Below, piece after piece: positions 23,073 through 35,740 of a DNA stretch of 64,000 nucleotides. A model generated the notes under the pieces. The model had not been told where the DNA came from. It did not search any database and worked only from the letters and a program-made list of their open reading frames with translations. The position numbers and the translations under genes were made by a program. Position 1 is the first letter of the stretch. Every line of letters starts with the position of its first letter. Source of the stretch: Anagrus nilaparvatae. Taxonomy: Eukaryota; Arthropoda; Insecta; Hymenoptera; Mymaridae. Where the stretch lies: the NCBI GenBank assembly GCA_022575985.1, contig JAKSXM010000137.1:11736001-11800000 (forward strand), given 5' to 3'.

Positions 23073-24180
23073 GGGCACGTCCAGGGAAGAACGACTAGCT
23101 GAAAAATTAAAAAAAAAAAAACATATTTTTTTTGGGTCATTTTTTACCTGGGATTTGTGAAATCACTCATACTTTACACTTCCTGATGCATAATTTTGAG
23201 ATGCAGCTGCTCCAAAGTTGGATTTTTTTCAATTTTTTGATTTCAGCTGCCCAATTCAACCTGAAATAATTGAAAATCATGAAACTTTTAACATATACAT
23301 ATGATTAGGAAAAAATTTTCTTTTTACCTGGCCTACCCGAAAAAAATTTTTTTTTTTATTTTGGGCTACTTCCGGTTCAATTTTTAATGGTTTGAAATTT
23401 TCAAATTGACCGGAAGTCAAGTTTGCCATAATTATTTTTGCTCAAATTTTCCCAGAATGTTGACCTATGTGTCAGTTTTACTCAAAAAAATTTTGGATAT
23501 GTGATACTCAAATGAGCGCCCACAATCATTATTTTAGTCTGCCAAAATCAGCCAAAATTAGCCAAAACAGAGGGCGGAATTTGTTTTTTTTTTTTCCAAT
23601 CAACTTAAAATAGGTATCAATATAATTAATTATCGGTAAAATTGACCAAAAAAGACCAATAATTAATTTGTACGATATTTTTGGCTGATTTCGAGCTAAT
23701 TTTGGCTGATTTTGGCAGACTAAAATAATGATTGTGGGCGCTCATTTGAGTATCACATATCCCAAATTTTTTTGAGAAAAACTGACACCTAGGCCAACAT
23801 TCTGGGAAAATTTGAGCAAAAATAATTATGGCGAACTTGACTTCCGGTCAATTTGAAAAATTCAAACCATTAAAAATTGAACCGGAAGTGACCCAAAATA
23901 AAAAAAAAAATTTTTTTCGGGTAGGCCAGGTAAAAAAAAAATTTTTTCACAATCATATGTATATGTTAAAAGTTTCATGGTTTTGAGTTATTTCAGGTTG
24001 AATTGGGCAGCTGAAATCAAAAAATTGAAAAAATCCAACTTTGGAGCAGCTGCATCTCAAAATTATGCATCAGGAAGTGTAAAGTATGAGTGATTTCACA
24101 AATCCCAGGTAAAAAATGACCCAAAAAAAATATTTTTTTTTTTTTTTATGTTTCAGCTAGTCGTTCTTCCCTGGACGTGC

Positions 24181-24182
<2 letters not shown>
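23073..24182. mobile_element. Foldback element with near-identical arms
   Basis: It runs from GGGCACGTCCAGGGAAGAAC to its exact complement. The arms of about 505 bp (23073-23580 and 23685-24182) differ at few positions, with a spacer of about 100 bp. Each arm contains a smaller inverted pair, CTTCCGGT...ACCGGAAG. It sits inside (TA)n, so a TA or longer duplication is hidden. No transposase. High arm identity suggests youth or arm-to-arm gene conversion. Confidence 0.85.

Positions 24183-24222
<40 letters not shown>
24183..24222. repeat. (TA)20 microsatellite
   Basis: Forty bases of alternating A and T separate two inverted-repeat elements. Confidence 0.9.
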
Positions 24223-24225
<3 letters not shown>

Positions 24226-24885
24226 GAGTGTGCGGTTACCCGACCCGAAGCTTCGGGCGGTCTTGGATTTTTTCGGGTCGGGTCGGGTCGGTCTTCGGTT
24301 ATACCCGAAAAGCTTCAGGGGTCTGAAGGTATGGTTTTTAGGTGGGAAATTTCCCTGGCATTACGATTCTATCATACTTTTTGCGAAAAATTTCCATTCG
24401 CTCTTAAAAATGAGAATAAAAGGGTCAAAAAATGACTTGCTAAAAAAAGGATAATTTTTATTAACTTTAAATTATTATTTATATTTTTTATGTAAATAAA
24501 ATAAATAAATAAATAAATTTGCATTTTTTTAAACATTTTATATGCTATGTTTTTAATGATAAAAAATAATGAAACCTATTCCCAAATTAATCGGTCGGTA
24601 ATCCCCTCCTCCACTTGCCAACCCGCGTCAGTTTTTGGACTTCACTTAGAAATTATTATAAGAAGAACGTGACTTTACATCGGGATGCGAGAGGTCTCAA
24701 AAAATTTATAATAATAAAATACACCTTAAAAAAATTTTTTTAGACAGGTTTGAACGCGATTCAACGATAAAAATTCAAAAAAACGCATTTTCGGGTATAA
24801 CCGAAGACCGACCCGACCCGACCCGAAAAAAATAAAATCGGCCTTTCGGGCGGGTACCCGAAAATTCGGGTAACCGCACACCCTT
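24223..24885. mobile_element. Inverted-repeat element with CGGGT repeats
   Basis: The ends are TTAGGAGTGTGCGGTTACCC and CGGGTAACCGCACACCCTTA. The imperfect arms of about 90 bp contain tandem TCGGG pentamers and the phrase GGTCTTCGGTTATACCCGAA. The interior (24310-24780) is AT-rich and non-coding; ORFs at 24230 and 24726 are arm artefacts. It is bounded by TA repeats, so the duplication length is unknowable here. hAT-like is possible. Confidence 0.7.
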
Positions 24886-26401
24886 AATATATATATTATT
24901 ACATACTTCAAAAATTTGAATTTACTATTAAGAATTCACCTGATTTTAAATTAAAAATATAATTTTCATTCAAATGTAAAAAATCTCGGAAGAATTTGTA
25001 AAGGCCATGAAGAATTTCTGAAAAACTCGAATTTTTCCTGCACGGAAAATTTGTTTCTAGAACTGTGTATTTTTGATTCCTGATTAATCATATCTAATTC
25101 CTTAATTTTCTAAAATATTTACTTATTTGTAAACATGTACTTTTTAAGGTCCTATCTAAAAATTCACTATAATGATAGTAAATTTATTGTCATACTATGA
25201 GGACCATAACATAAAAAAACCCAATTTTTTATGTATTAGTAAAAGTAATAAATATCTATATTTTTTTAAATATAATTTATTTATCATTAAAACGTAAAAT
25301 TATCACCAAAATTTTATATTACGAGTAAAAGCTTACATATATATATATACTTAACCATAAGTGTAATTAACTAAATGGATTTTCAAACTTTATGAAGAAT
25401 ATAATTTATATATATATTAAAAATTTATAAACATTATTTATATACTTAATCAATTTAATTTGTTTGATGAGTATAAAATCTTTTTATAATTAATTTTGTT
25501 TTTTTAATATATTATTTTATGAATATTGTAAAACATTTATGTACTTAATTAACTGATTTTTAATTAATAGAATTTTGATAACATGAGTGTATAATTAAAT
25601 TCAAACGAAAATTAAATTTTTATTTAACCCTCCTTGTCAAGACATTCTTGTTTTATTGTTTGTAATATATTAACACGAGAAAAGGCTTTTTAGTAAAACT
25701 GGATAGGTTTTTAGAGGTTTTTAAGATCATTTGTTGCATGTAAGTATGGGTTCATTAAAAAGAATTTGGTACATTTCACAGTGTTTTAGAATATTCAATA
25801 AAATATCAATATAAACTTGAAATTATTGCCAAAAATTTCTAAATTTAAAGCTTCTTTTTTCATACTTTAAAATAACCTTTTCTTCAAAGTTAAAATTGTA
25901 TCGTGAATATAAAAAAATAAGTAAGAAGATTTGAAAACTGGTAAACAAACAAAAAGAAGTAAAAAATAACGGAACTTTTCATCTTAAAAATTGATTTTTT
26001 CAAAAAGTAAGTTTAACTTAAAGCTTCTTATGAACAAAATTTACGTCCCAGTGGTCATACATAATTTAAAAAATACTAAAGTTGAAAAAAAAAGGAATTA
26101 TCTTCTCTGTAAGTCATTTAAATAGATTATAACGAATTTTCTTTTGAATATTTAGGAGTTGAAATTTTTGGATCCACCTAGGCCTGTAAAAGAAAATTTG
26201 AAAAATCGCCCTTAACTGATCATGGATTATTCAAGTTTTGCTCTAAATTCAAAGTTGATTTCACTTGCAAGAAATATTTTGCCTATTAAATTGTTTTAAA
26301 ATTAAAACGAACAAAAATGAAATAGCTTTTTGACACTGTATCATTTCATCACAAACTTGCGACAAAATTTTTTCTCGCAAGTAAAATGATTTCTAAAGAT
26401 T
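24886..26401. other. AT-rich, nothing recognisable
   Basis: No gene or structured repeat found. Confidence 0.4.
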
Positions 26402-26729
26402 ATATAAGGAAGAAGGACAATCAAAATATTATACAATAGGCTTGGTATGGCTTTTTACTTTGATTTTAAGGAAAAGCGTTACAAACTTTAAGGAGATTAC
26501 CGGACTTTTCTCCCTTCTATAATTTCCCCCCAGGTACGTTTCCCCGTGGATACTCCTCCCTAGGACATTCTCCCAGAACATTTCAACTTAATTTAGGGGT
26601 AAGTACAAGTACAGGAAGGGGAGTAAAGCCCGGTTACGATATAAAGGAGGACAATCGAAATATTATACAATAGGTTTGGTATAACTTTATTCTTTGATTT
26701 TAGGGAAAAGCGTTTCTAACTTTAAGGGT
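26402..26729. repeat. Direct repeats around a C-rich insert
   Basis: About 90 bp (GGACAATCAAAATATTATAC, TTGGTATGGCTTT, GGAAAAGCGTT) at 26402 is repeated at 26640. Between them, 26510-26584 is a run of about 16-bp C-rich units (TTTCCCCC.AGG.A) like those at 52734 and 53459, followed by an AAGTACAAGTACAGG phrase also seen near 52890. Confidence 0.6.
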
Positions 26730-26950
26730 CCTTGAACTCATTTCTAGGGCCTTGGGCATAACGTTTTTTCTCAGTGAACTAAAGAGCTGGAAATTGGATT
26801 AGTGGAACTTTTCATATAAGTAAACAAATTTCTAAAATTTAGTCAAATTTGGCATTTAAGGTTGAATCAGGTGGATAGAAATAGCATTTTTTGGGTGAAA
26901 ATTTCTGGAAATCGAAACTTCTGGAATGTCTAATATTTTCAGCCTTAATT
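26730..26950. other. AT-rich spacer
   Basis: Nothing recognised. Confidence 0.3.
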
Positions 26951-27378
26951 TTAAAAATTTATTGACTACAGACGGAGATATTAGCGCTTGAAATTTCATT
27001 AATTTTTGAGGTACTGAATTAATCAAGACTTTTTTATAAATAATCTGATTTTAAAAATCTTTGAATATAATATTTAGGACATTATTTAGCATCGATTCAC
27101 TAAAAAAAATTTTGATTATCTACGTTTCGCCACGAATAAATTGATTTTTTGAAAAATTTAGGTTAGGCCAAAAATCAAAAAACTTGAAATTTATTTCACA
27201 TTATTGTTAAAAATTGAGATTTTTTTTAGTGAATCGGTGCTAAATAATGTACTAAATATTATACTCAAAGATTTTTAAAATTAGATTATTTATAAAAAAG
27301 TCTTGATTAATTAAGTTCCTCAAAAAATAATGAAATTTCAAGCGCTAATATCTCCGTCTGTAGTGTATAAATTAAAAA
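26951..27378. mobile_element. Foldback element, 0.43 kb
   Basis: The arms of about 150 bp are inverted copies (ACTACAGACGGAGATATTAG, CGCTTGAAATTTCATTA, AGCATCGATTCACTAAAAAA) around a loop of about 120 bp. No target duplication was resolved. Confidence 0.75.
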
Positions 27379-27545
27379 ATTGATTGAATGAATAATATGA
27401 TTTGAATAAATAAAAATTTTTAATAAATATATCAAGTTTTCATAACATAATGCAAAAAGAATTTTTTTAAAATGTTTTTAATTTCAATACCATATTTAAT
27501 GTTTATATTTGAATATGAAATTTCTGCACATGCATTTACTATATA

Positions 27546-28204
27546 AGCTGGGTGATTTCAGAGATAAATAGCACAATATGAAACGGGGCCTCAAAAATAA
27601 TATATTTTTTGTTGTTGATAAAACAACTAACTTAAAAATAGATGATTCCACAAATCTGAAGGATTTTTATAAATTTTTAAGGGTATTGCGCTGTTTCAAA
27701 GTTTTTTGATAAAACTGCTTTCCTCAGCCACTATTTTTCTAATAACTGATTATTAAATTTGTACTAAATCATTGTACTTATTAATTTATAAAATTGGGAT
27801 GTATCATTCTAAGGATACCAAAATTACTATACCCATGTAAAATTTCCATTTGGTTACGTGACTAAGCAGGAAACCAACAAAATAACTAACAATTCAAAAT
27901 TGAAAAAAAAAGGAAAATTCACGAAAATCGGTTTTATGTGCTTGCAACAAAAATTACCCGGAAAATTCTTTTCAGTGAAATATATGCAATTTTGAGAAAA
28001 ATTTTTGTGTTTATTGTGGCATCCTTTTCGACTATTTTCTCTTAAAGTTTGGGCACATTTCCCGAGAATTGATACAGAATAAAATAGAAAACTTCCAGAT
28101 TCAGGCAATCTTCTATTTTTGTTGTTTTATCAAGTCAAAAAAATTTTTTTATTTTTGAGAACTAACGTTCCATTTTGTGCTACTTATCCATGGAATTACC
28201 CAGC
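27546..28204. mobile_element. Degenerate foldback, 0.66 kb
   Basis: The ends AGCTGGGTGATT and AATTACCCAGCT continue inward as imperfect inverted repeats of at least 120 bp. The shared words are TAGCACAA, TTGATAAAACAAC and AATAGA.GATT. The ORF at 27854-28108 is an artefact. Confidence 0.55.
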
Positions 28205-28871
28205 TATGAACGTTAAATTAAAAAAAATAATAAAAAAGAAACAAAATACACGTATACACTAAATTACTTGTATGATGAATATGTTTATAAAAAAATAAAT
28301 GGTACTTAATATAAAAATGAATATAATCGAAAAAAAAAAGAAAATTGAAAAATAAAAAAAAAACAAAACAAAACAAAAAATAGTAAATTAAATAGTTTAT
28401 TTTTTTTTTTTTAGATGCCTGTTGGGAAATAAATAAAAAAAATATGTCCATAGGGGATATTTGACGATTTGAGTAAATATATATGATATGTAATTTGGTT
28501 TATATATAGTGATTAAAGGAATGTTTTTATATTTTTTTTACTTTTTTTGATCTTTCAAAGCATCAGGTGTAGACTTTAACTTTATGTAAGGAAAATCAAC
28601 TTTTATAATGCTACTCAATTGTTGTGTATATACATTTATAAATTACCTTTTTATGGTTATTTTATTATTTACTTTTTATGGTTATGTTTAAGTACATAGG
28701 TAAATACTCTTAACGTCTTATTTTGTTTTTGTGTTTTTTGAGATAAAAACTAAAATATTTTCTAACGGTGTGATTCTTTTTCTTTTAAATAGCCAGATTC
28801 CACAAAAATTTCATTTTATTCTCCAAGGAATTGATTATTAATACATAGTACTTGTAATTATTAATTCTTAA
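28205..28871. other. AT-rich, nothing recognisable
   Basis: A-rich and T-rich tracts; the F/Y-rich ORF at 28218 reflects them. Confidence 0.4.
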
Positions 28872-28873
28872 AT

Positions 28874-29148
28874 ACACTGTAAAAAAAATTTGCTCCTGGC
28901 AAGTGGAATTTTTTGTTGTTTTGTTCGAGCGATTGCAAAAAGTTTTTGTTAACTTTGAGTAGTATTCCAGTCAAAATATTGGAATGTGAGGGAGAGGGGG
29001 AGAATGATATTAGTTACCATAATTATGGAGATTTTCTCCGAAATGTAGATTTTAAGAAGCAGTCAGACGAGAAAAAAAATTTGATCCCTATCTTCGGTAT
29101 TTACTCCCACTTTGAATTATTGGAGTTGAAATTTTTTTTCTCGTCTGA
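28874..29148. repeat. CACTG-type MITE half and a 20-bp hairpin
   Basis: 28874 begins CACTGTAAAAAAAATTTGC..AAGTGGAATTTTTT, like the left half of the 5174 MITE. At 29063-29082 and 29129-29148, TCAGACGAGAAAAAAAATTT is followed by its exact complement 46 bp later. The ORF at 28913 spans all of this and is not credible as a gene. Confidence 0.5.
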
Positions 29149-29159
29149 ATGCTCCCTTA

Positions 29160-29408
29160 ACATTGAACATGTTCCTAGGGAGGGATATTTGAAAAAGGCC
29201 CGAAATTGGACAAATGAAAATGAAATATTTTTAATTTATGGACTTTGAATAATTTGAATGTAGGGATTTAGAAAAGGTTTGATTTAGGGATTATAATTTT
29301 AGTCCTAGGATTTACAATAATTTTGGAGTGTAAATTAAAACTGTTATAAGTAAACATGTTCCATGTTCGTTGGTTGTGTTAACACACAAACCGGCTATAA
29401 GATTTTAT
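29160..29408 (+). repeat. AACATG-ended repeat, copy C
   Basis: Begins ACATTGAACATGTTCCTAGG and ends AACATGTTCCATGTTCGTTG, then GTTAACACACAAACCGGC. Shorter than copy B because it has fewer GACTTAGAATAATTT units. Confidence 0.65.
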
Positions 29409-29507
29409 GATAATTGATAACTAATTTTCGGATTTTGAAGGATTTCTGAAAGTGTAGCACCCTCAAATGGGAATTTTCACAATTTTCTTAAAAAAATAGC
29501 GAATGTA

Positions 29508-30106
29508 CACTCTAAAAAGTAACTTCATTATGAGTCATTCTGGATACCGTGTCACGGCCTTGCCAGGTCAGGTCTCCCGATCGGGCTGATTTTTTCACCA
29601 CTTTTTTATGTATACAAAATATGTTTCCTGTGAAATTTTCAGCCCTCTAGGTGCTCAGGAACCCGAGTTATACCCAAAAGAAGCTTTTTAGATTTTTTGA
29701 AAAATATTAAGTTTATGTATAAAAAGCATAAAAAAGTCATTTGAGTACAAATATAATTAAAAAATACTATAAGGCGCTTAAAAAATGTGATTTTAACGTT
29801 AAAATTTGATTTAAAAAAGCCATTATTATGCTTCTGACGCTTTTTAAAGGGCATATAACCACCCAGCGACATTTACCACGTCAAAGTATATAGTATTTAG
29901 ACCAATTCTATCCAGGTTTGAGCCTTATAAAAGTTGTTGGATTCGGGCAGTTCAAAATCTCCCGCTCTAAGCCAAAAAAAGCAGTTTGAGCCACCCAGGG
30001 GCAAAATTTCAAAAAACTGACCTCAAATTCGGATTCAGCGGGAAATTTTACAACTTTTTATGTCTGGGTAATATTTTTTTTAATCATCTAGTCAATTTTA
30101 AAAATG

Positions 30107-30137
<31 letters not shown>

Positions 30138-30657
30138 TTGAAAAAACCGAAGAAATCTAAAAAGCTTCTTTTGGGTATAACTCAGGTTCCTGAGCGCCTA
30201 GAGGGCTGAAAATTTCACAGGAAACATATTTTGTATACATAAAAAAGTGGTGAAAAAATCAGCCCGATCGGGAGACCTGACCTGGCAAGGCCATGACACG
30301 GTATCCAGAATGACTCTTATATTAACAAAAAAATTAGAAATTTTTCGAAAAATTAGTAACATAATTTTCAAAAAAATCTGTAAATATTCGAAAAAAATCG
30401 TAAATTTACTAAATTTAGTATATTATCGAAAAATTCGAGAATTTTCGATTTTTTTTTGTGCATTTACGAAAAAAGTTGCAAATTCACAATTATTTTTCGC
30501 AAATTTACGAATATTTTTTGTAAATTTTCGAAAAAAAATACTAAATTAAGTGAATTTACGATTTTTTTGAATATTTACAAATTTTTTTGAAAATTTACTA
30601 ATTTTTCGAAAATTTTTTAATTTTTTTGTTAATATAAGGAAGTTACTTTTTACAGTG
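29508..30657. mobile_element. Foldback with CACTCTAAAAAGTAAC ends, TA flanks
   Basis: The left end CACTCTAAAAAGTAACTTC and right end GAAGTTACTTTTTACAGTG are flanked by TA. The arms share ACCGTGTCACGGCCTTGCCA, CCCGATCGGGCTGA and TATACCCAAAAGAAGC almost without change. A poly-A of about 30 bases lies near 30101. The right arm is split by the palindrome at 30316-30638. CACTG-type ends with TA suggest Tc1/mariner, but there is no transposase. Confidence 0.75.
30316..30638. mobile_element. Nested palindrome inserted in the foldback arm
   Basis: CTTATATTAACAAAAAAA at one end and its complement at the other bound about 320 bp. It interrupts an arm that is continuous in the partner copy (29521-29545). 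The inside is built almost wholly from TTTACGAAAA / TTTTCGTAAA-like words in both orientations. The ORF at 30247 is an artefact. Confidence 0.7.
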
Positions 30658-31097
30658 TAGGGTTTCGTTTTTTTTCGGTCGCTAATTACGAATTTTTAAG
30701 TACCACTCTTTAGTCTGTAAAGACACTATACAAAAGGAATGTTTTTGCAATATTTGCGAGTTTTGAGTTACTAAATATTTTTTTGGTAGGTGTTAATGAA
30801 TTTTAGGATCCCAAGGATGCAGCCTAAAATTAGCATGAAATAAGTATGTTTTGTAAAAAATTTTAAAATCATTAAATTTTTAATAAATGTATAAAAAAAT
30901 GTAAAAAATAAATTTACTGTTTTTTTATTTAATTCATACTACTAAAATTATAAAGAGGGGTCAATGCGATAACAGTTTAACATCTTAAAGGCGGGCGCGG
31001 CCTCAAAATTAATTAATTAATCACTTAACAAAATATCACCCACGCAAAGGAGGAAGCTTCCGGTAGGCTATGTAAACAATATGTATACAATTATAGT
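30658..31097. other. AT-rich, nothing recognisable
   Basis: No structure recognised. Confidence 0.35.
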
Positions 31098-31330
31098 TGA
31101 TAAAAAAAACTTATAACTGGTTGGTGTGTTAACACAACTAACGAGCATAAAACCTGTTCCAATACTATAATTATTATAAGTCCTAAAACTAAAATTAAAA
31201 TAAGTCTCTAAAGTGCCTAAATCGAAAATATTCTTAAGCCCGTTTACCCCCCCCCCCCCGCCCTTCTAATGCAAGGGACTTTTTCGGATATTCCTCCTTA
31301 TGAATCTGTCCTGTGTTAAAAAAAAATGAT
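31098..31330 (-). repeat. AACATG-ended repeat, copy D
   Basis: AACTTATAACTGGTTGG..GTGTTAACACAACTAACGAGCAT leads into CTAAGTCC-type units and a C13 tract (31247-31259). The central part is shortened and the GAACATG motif is eroded. Confidence 0.6.
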
Positions 31331-34300
31331 TAGCCTGATTTTGTTTTATTGTTTATTATTAATGAATATTGCAAAAGCACCCTTTGTTAGGAATTTTTAT
31401 GCAAATTTAAGGGTGATATATACGTGCTTAAGGCCCCCTTTTCATTATTTTGTGTAATTTTAATGAATTTTAAACATCTTTTTTTTTAGTTATTTTATTA
31501 TACAAGAACTTCAAATTTTTTTTTTAATTGTTACAAAACTACCAAAGAATACAAAAAAAATTACTATTTTTATTTTCCAAATTTTTTACATTTTATAGAG
31601 GGCGTCAAAGTAGAGGCTGAAAAAAAAAGTAAAAATCGGTTCCACACCTAGCGCCTATTGTGGGCATTCGAAACAAAAAAATAAAAGAGCATTTTATTCC
31701 CTATACACTTCTCAAGTGCTGGAACTAAAATTTTGCAAAAATTCCAAAAATTGACCATTTGGTGCGCCAAAAACGAAAAATGGAGATTTTTAAGTACAAA
31801 AAAAACACCTAATATGGTCAATAAAAAATTTTCTAATCGACTTTTTTCTGATCTTCTAGTTCCACTTGGCACTACAATTAGAAATAAAACGCACCTAGAT
31901 TTATATCAATAGCTGAATAAATTTTTAAGTTAGAACTGGAACCGATTTAAAAAAGTAGTTTTGAGATAAACGCGTTTAAAGTTTTTAAATACTTATGTTT
32001 TCATATGAATCCGTCCCATAAAAATTAAAATATCTCAAAAACATATATTTTTTTTTGCTTGAAAATTTTTTTATACACTCTTGAAATGTTTTTAAGCAAG
32101 AAAATGAAATAAAAAAAAAGTGCATTATGAATTTTAATTTTTGAAAAGGGGACCTTAACCCCTTGGGCCTTAAAATTAGTCATAAGCGACTTTGTTATCA
32201 GAACTTTACCTAAGAAAAGGCCCTTTAACTGAGGCTCTAATTTATACCTTACCAACTGAATTCTTTGCACTTGTTATTTTTGATATAAGAGAACACAGTA
32301 GAAAATTGTAAGGTACCAATCTTGCTTTAAAGTTTATTCATCGTTAGCTTTATTAATTTGTTACAAAATACGTATGTTATTTTTACTGATCAAAATAATT
32401 AAGTTAAATGAAAAAAAGGAAATAAAATATTTTTATTATTAAACTTCATTGCCATTTTATTGCAGCATAAAATTTTTTTACTCTAAAAAATTAAAAATTA
32501 ATGAATATTTAAAGTAATTGGGTATTGAATTTTTAAAATTATTTTTATTTTTATTTACTTTTTTAATTAAATATCTATAATAAAAACATTAAATAAAAAA
32601 TTTATTAAAGTTAATAAAAATTATATTGAAAATTAAATAAAAGTTCATAAATAAGCTACTTTTTACAATCTTTCTATTTATCGAAAAATGATTAATTATT
32701 TTTTTTTCTTTTTGAAATACCACACTGCATAAGAAATTCGGCTAAAATGCCAATTTTTCCCTAAAAATGACAAATTTTAAATTACTATAATCGATTACTA
32801 TTTTCTTAAAAAAGTATGTTTTGAGTTCCTTAAAACTTTAGTACACAACTGTTACGTTGAAAAAAATTGCTATTTGTAATCATTTTAACGCCAAAATATA
32901 AATTAAAAAAAGAATTCTTATTTTCACTAACAATCTTCAAAAAATGAAGAAAAAAAATAAACCATGTTAATTTTCGCAAATTAAATCTTACAATTTCCCT
33001 AGTCAGATGGTACAACTTTCTTTCCCAAATGCATAAATTCCCCATTGTAACTAGACAATTTATGAATAACATTTTTTAAAACACAAATTTGTAACCATAA
33101 ATTTAAGAAACCAAAGTTGAGTTAAACTAAAATCATTTATTATAAAATAATAATAATAATATTTTTATGTAATAAAAAATATCTGATTAAAGTTTCAAGT
33201 TAAAAAAGACAGCATAAGAAAATTGAAGAGAGAAATATATTATTATTAAGTATCTGTTATTTAGATAAAAAAAAGAAAAACACAAGAAAAAAGTGAAGTG
33301 AAAATGCCTTAAGGTAATACAAACTTTCTATGTTTATACGTTTTTTTTTCTTATATTATCTTTTTATTCATTTTTAACTTGACGTTTTTCGAATTATTTA
33401 AAAAATAATGAAAAATTTTTCATATAATTTCATATTAATAAAATGTGTTTAATCTAGATTAGTACACAGGAAAAACATTTAATTTCAATTGACTAATTCA
33501 CAGAAATTTCAATAAAGCGTTAAAATAATTGAGGAAAACTTGTATATATATGCATAACGAATTAACTTAATATTTTAAATCAAAAACCTTGGTACATATT
33601 CATTTTACTTTAAGTATTTTATTTTACAAGGTGAAAATGATAATTTTCTTTCTTTCATTTCATTTTTTATTTCATTCGAATGAAAAATGTTTTTTTTATT
33701 ACTGTAAAGACTTTTTTTCCTTTTTAACCATTTTATCTATTTTTATGTCTAATGATGTTTGTTTACCTTTTTTATCAAACAATTGTACAGAAAAAAGAAT
33801 TTTGAATTTATAAAAAAACAGTTTGAAAAGTTTTAAGCAATAAAAAAGATATTATTCGAGACAAAAAAAGGTCAGTTTATAATAAAATATAAAAAATTTT
33901 TATTATTTGCACTTAAATTTAAAACTTGACTCCTGTATATATACCGTCAAAAGAAATTTTTTAAAGAAAAAAAAAATTTATACCCTAGGGTATTAAAAAT
34001 GATGTCGAACCTTGAATAAGTACTACAAATGAAAATATTAAATTTAAACTCTGCAGTTTCAAAAAAGTTTTGTAAAATAAACTTTTTTTTAACTAAAAAT
34101 TTTTTTTTTACATTTACTTCTGTTTTTTTTTCTATTAATTAAATTTTAAAAAAGTATATTTTTCTTTCTGATTATACTTATATTACAGAACCCAAGAGTA
34201 TTTATTTAATAGATTTAACCTGATATTTAAGATTTTACTTCGTTTATTTCTAATTTATTGTACCTCTTATGTGGTGTGTCCTTAAGGACTAAAGATTATA

Positions 34301-34797
34301 TTCCTAGTTTTATCAAGTAAACTATAATTGTAGTACTACGTTTAAATCCAAATAACAAATATAAATGAGATTATTATTAAAGTAATACAAATTTAACATT
34401 TGCTATTTATTTTAGTTACATTATTCTTTAAGATTATCGCAGAGCTCGAGAGTTTTCTCTATTTAACATTTTGATTAAATATTCGAAAAACCAAAAGCAG
34501 AATAATTATAATTACACATACAGATGTAGTTTAGATGCTGTGTATGTTAGATATATGCACTTACTTTTGGCTTCTTACGTGTAAGAAGTTTTTCGATATT
34601 TTTATTCCAAATTATTAGGTACCAATCCTGAAAATTAAATACTGAAAAGCTGTATTTTTCGGGCAATTTTAAAAGTTTTTTTTAACAAACTTCATAAGTA
34701 CTCAAAATGACAGTTAAAGTGTTTAGATCTAAATCCGAAAAATTAGTTCTAACATGCATTAAACCTTTGTTGCGTTTTTTTTTACCAAATTTTCATA
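31331..34797. other. AT-rich, nothing recognisable
   Basis: 3.4 kb with no gene, RNA or clear repeat. ORFs of 74-81 codons here are Phe/Lys/Asn-rich and have no supporting splice signals. Confidence 0.4.
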
Positions 34798-34952
34798 TAA
34801 TAATGACTAACCAAGTCCCTAAACCCGATTTATTTTAAGTCCATAAATCAAAAATATTCTAAGTCCCTGAATCGAAATTATACTAAGTCCATTTGACTCC
34901 CCCCTCCCAAATAACATGCTTGAAGTATCCCCTGCCTATAAACATGTTAATT
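34798..34952 (-). repeat. AACATG-ended repeat, partial copy E
   Basis: It consists of three or four CTAAGTCCCTAAATC-like units, a short C-rich stretch (CCCCCCTCCC) and a terminal ATAAACATGTTAAT. One end is missing. Confidence 0.55.
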
Positions 34953-35740
34953 AAATATTAAAAACTTTTCTAATTATACTCAAAAGGGTTAACTAATATG
35001 TTTTTGAGGTCGCTATATAAATATTTTTTATTCTTTTTTCTGAAACCATATTACACCGCAAAATCGCATTAAATAAAAAATTGCAAATTAATTACTGATT
35101 ATCTATTATTTTCAATGATTTTATGAATTTAAACTATAAAATTTTGCGATTATCACACAAACCCTTTAAAACCTGCCAAAAGTTATATTCATTTCCCTAG
35201 GAATCCAACTTTTAGGTTAAATTTTCATTTGGGTCACGTGATGTAGCAAGATATTTGAGAATTTGAAAAAATTGTTATTTAAAAAATATCATTTTTTGAT
35301 CTGGAGCTTTAAGATTAGTGTATCCCATGTATTTTATTTTTGAGGTGAGGGTGAAAATAAGTTACAAAACAAGAAATTTAAACCTAAGTAGAAGAAAATA
35401 GAGCCAGCACATTTTATTTTTTTGAACTGAAAGGCGTCGTGATAAAAAACAGTTACTCGTGCCAGCGCAGTCCCAATCAAATTTTGGACCTTGGGATTAA
35501 ATTTGTAGGAAATTTCCAATAAGCACCCAATTTAACAGCAAAAATAAGAAAATTTTGAGTAAAATTATTTTATTAAAAAAAATACTGCCAAAAATCAAGG
35601 ATTTGACTAAAAACCTAAATTGGCTGAGATTACTTATTTTTAGATATGTAATTTCGGAAAAAAATATTTTGGGCCCCTTCCGTTCAATGTGGGCCCAGTT
35701 GGGGTGGAATGCCTCATATCCATTTAACTCATTAACGCCG
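34953..35740. repeat. Mosaic of shared element fragments
   Basis: It contains CATTTGGGTCACGTGATG (also near 14255 and 27850) and ends with GGGCCCAGTTGGGGTGGAAT GCCTCATAT, the complement of the end at 14982. It is probably a longer relative of that MITE whose left boundary is lost. Confidence 0.45.

Noticed and set aside
27121..27160. GTTTCGCCAC patch resembling a hammerhead GAAAC on the minus strand
   Set aside because: No CTGANGA core or matching stem II upstream; it is the loop of a foldback.
28913..29248. 111-codon ORF
   Set aside because: It crosses a MITE half, a 20-bp hairpin and the start of repeat copy C.
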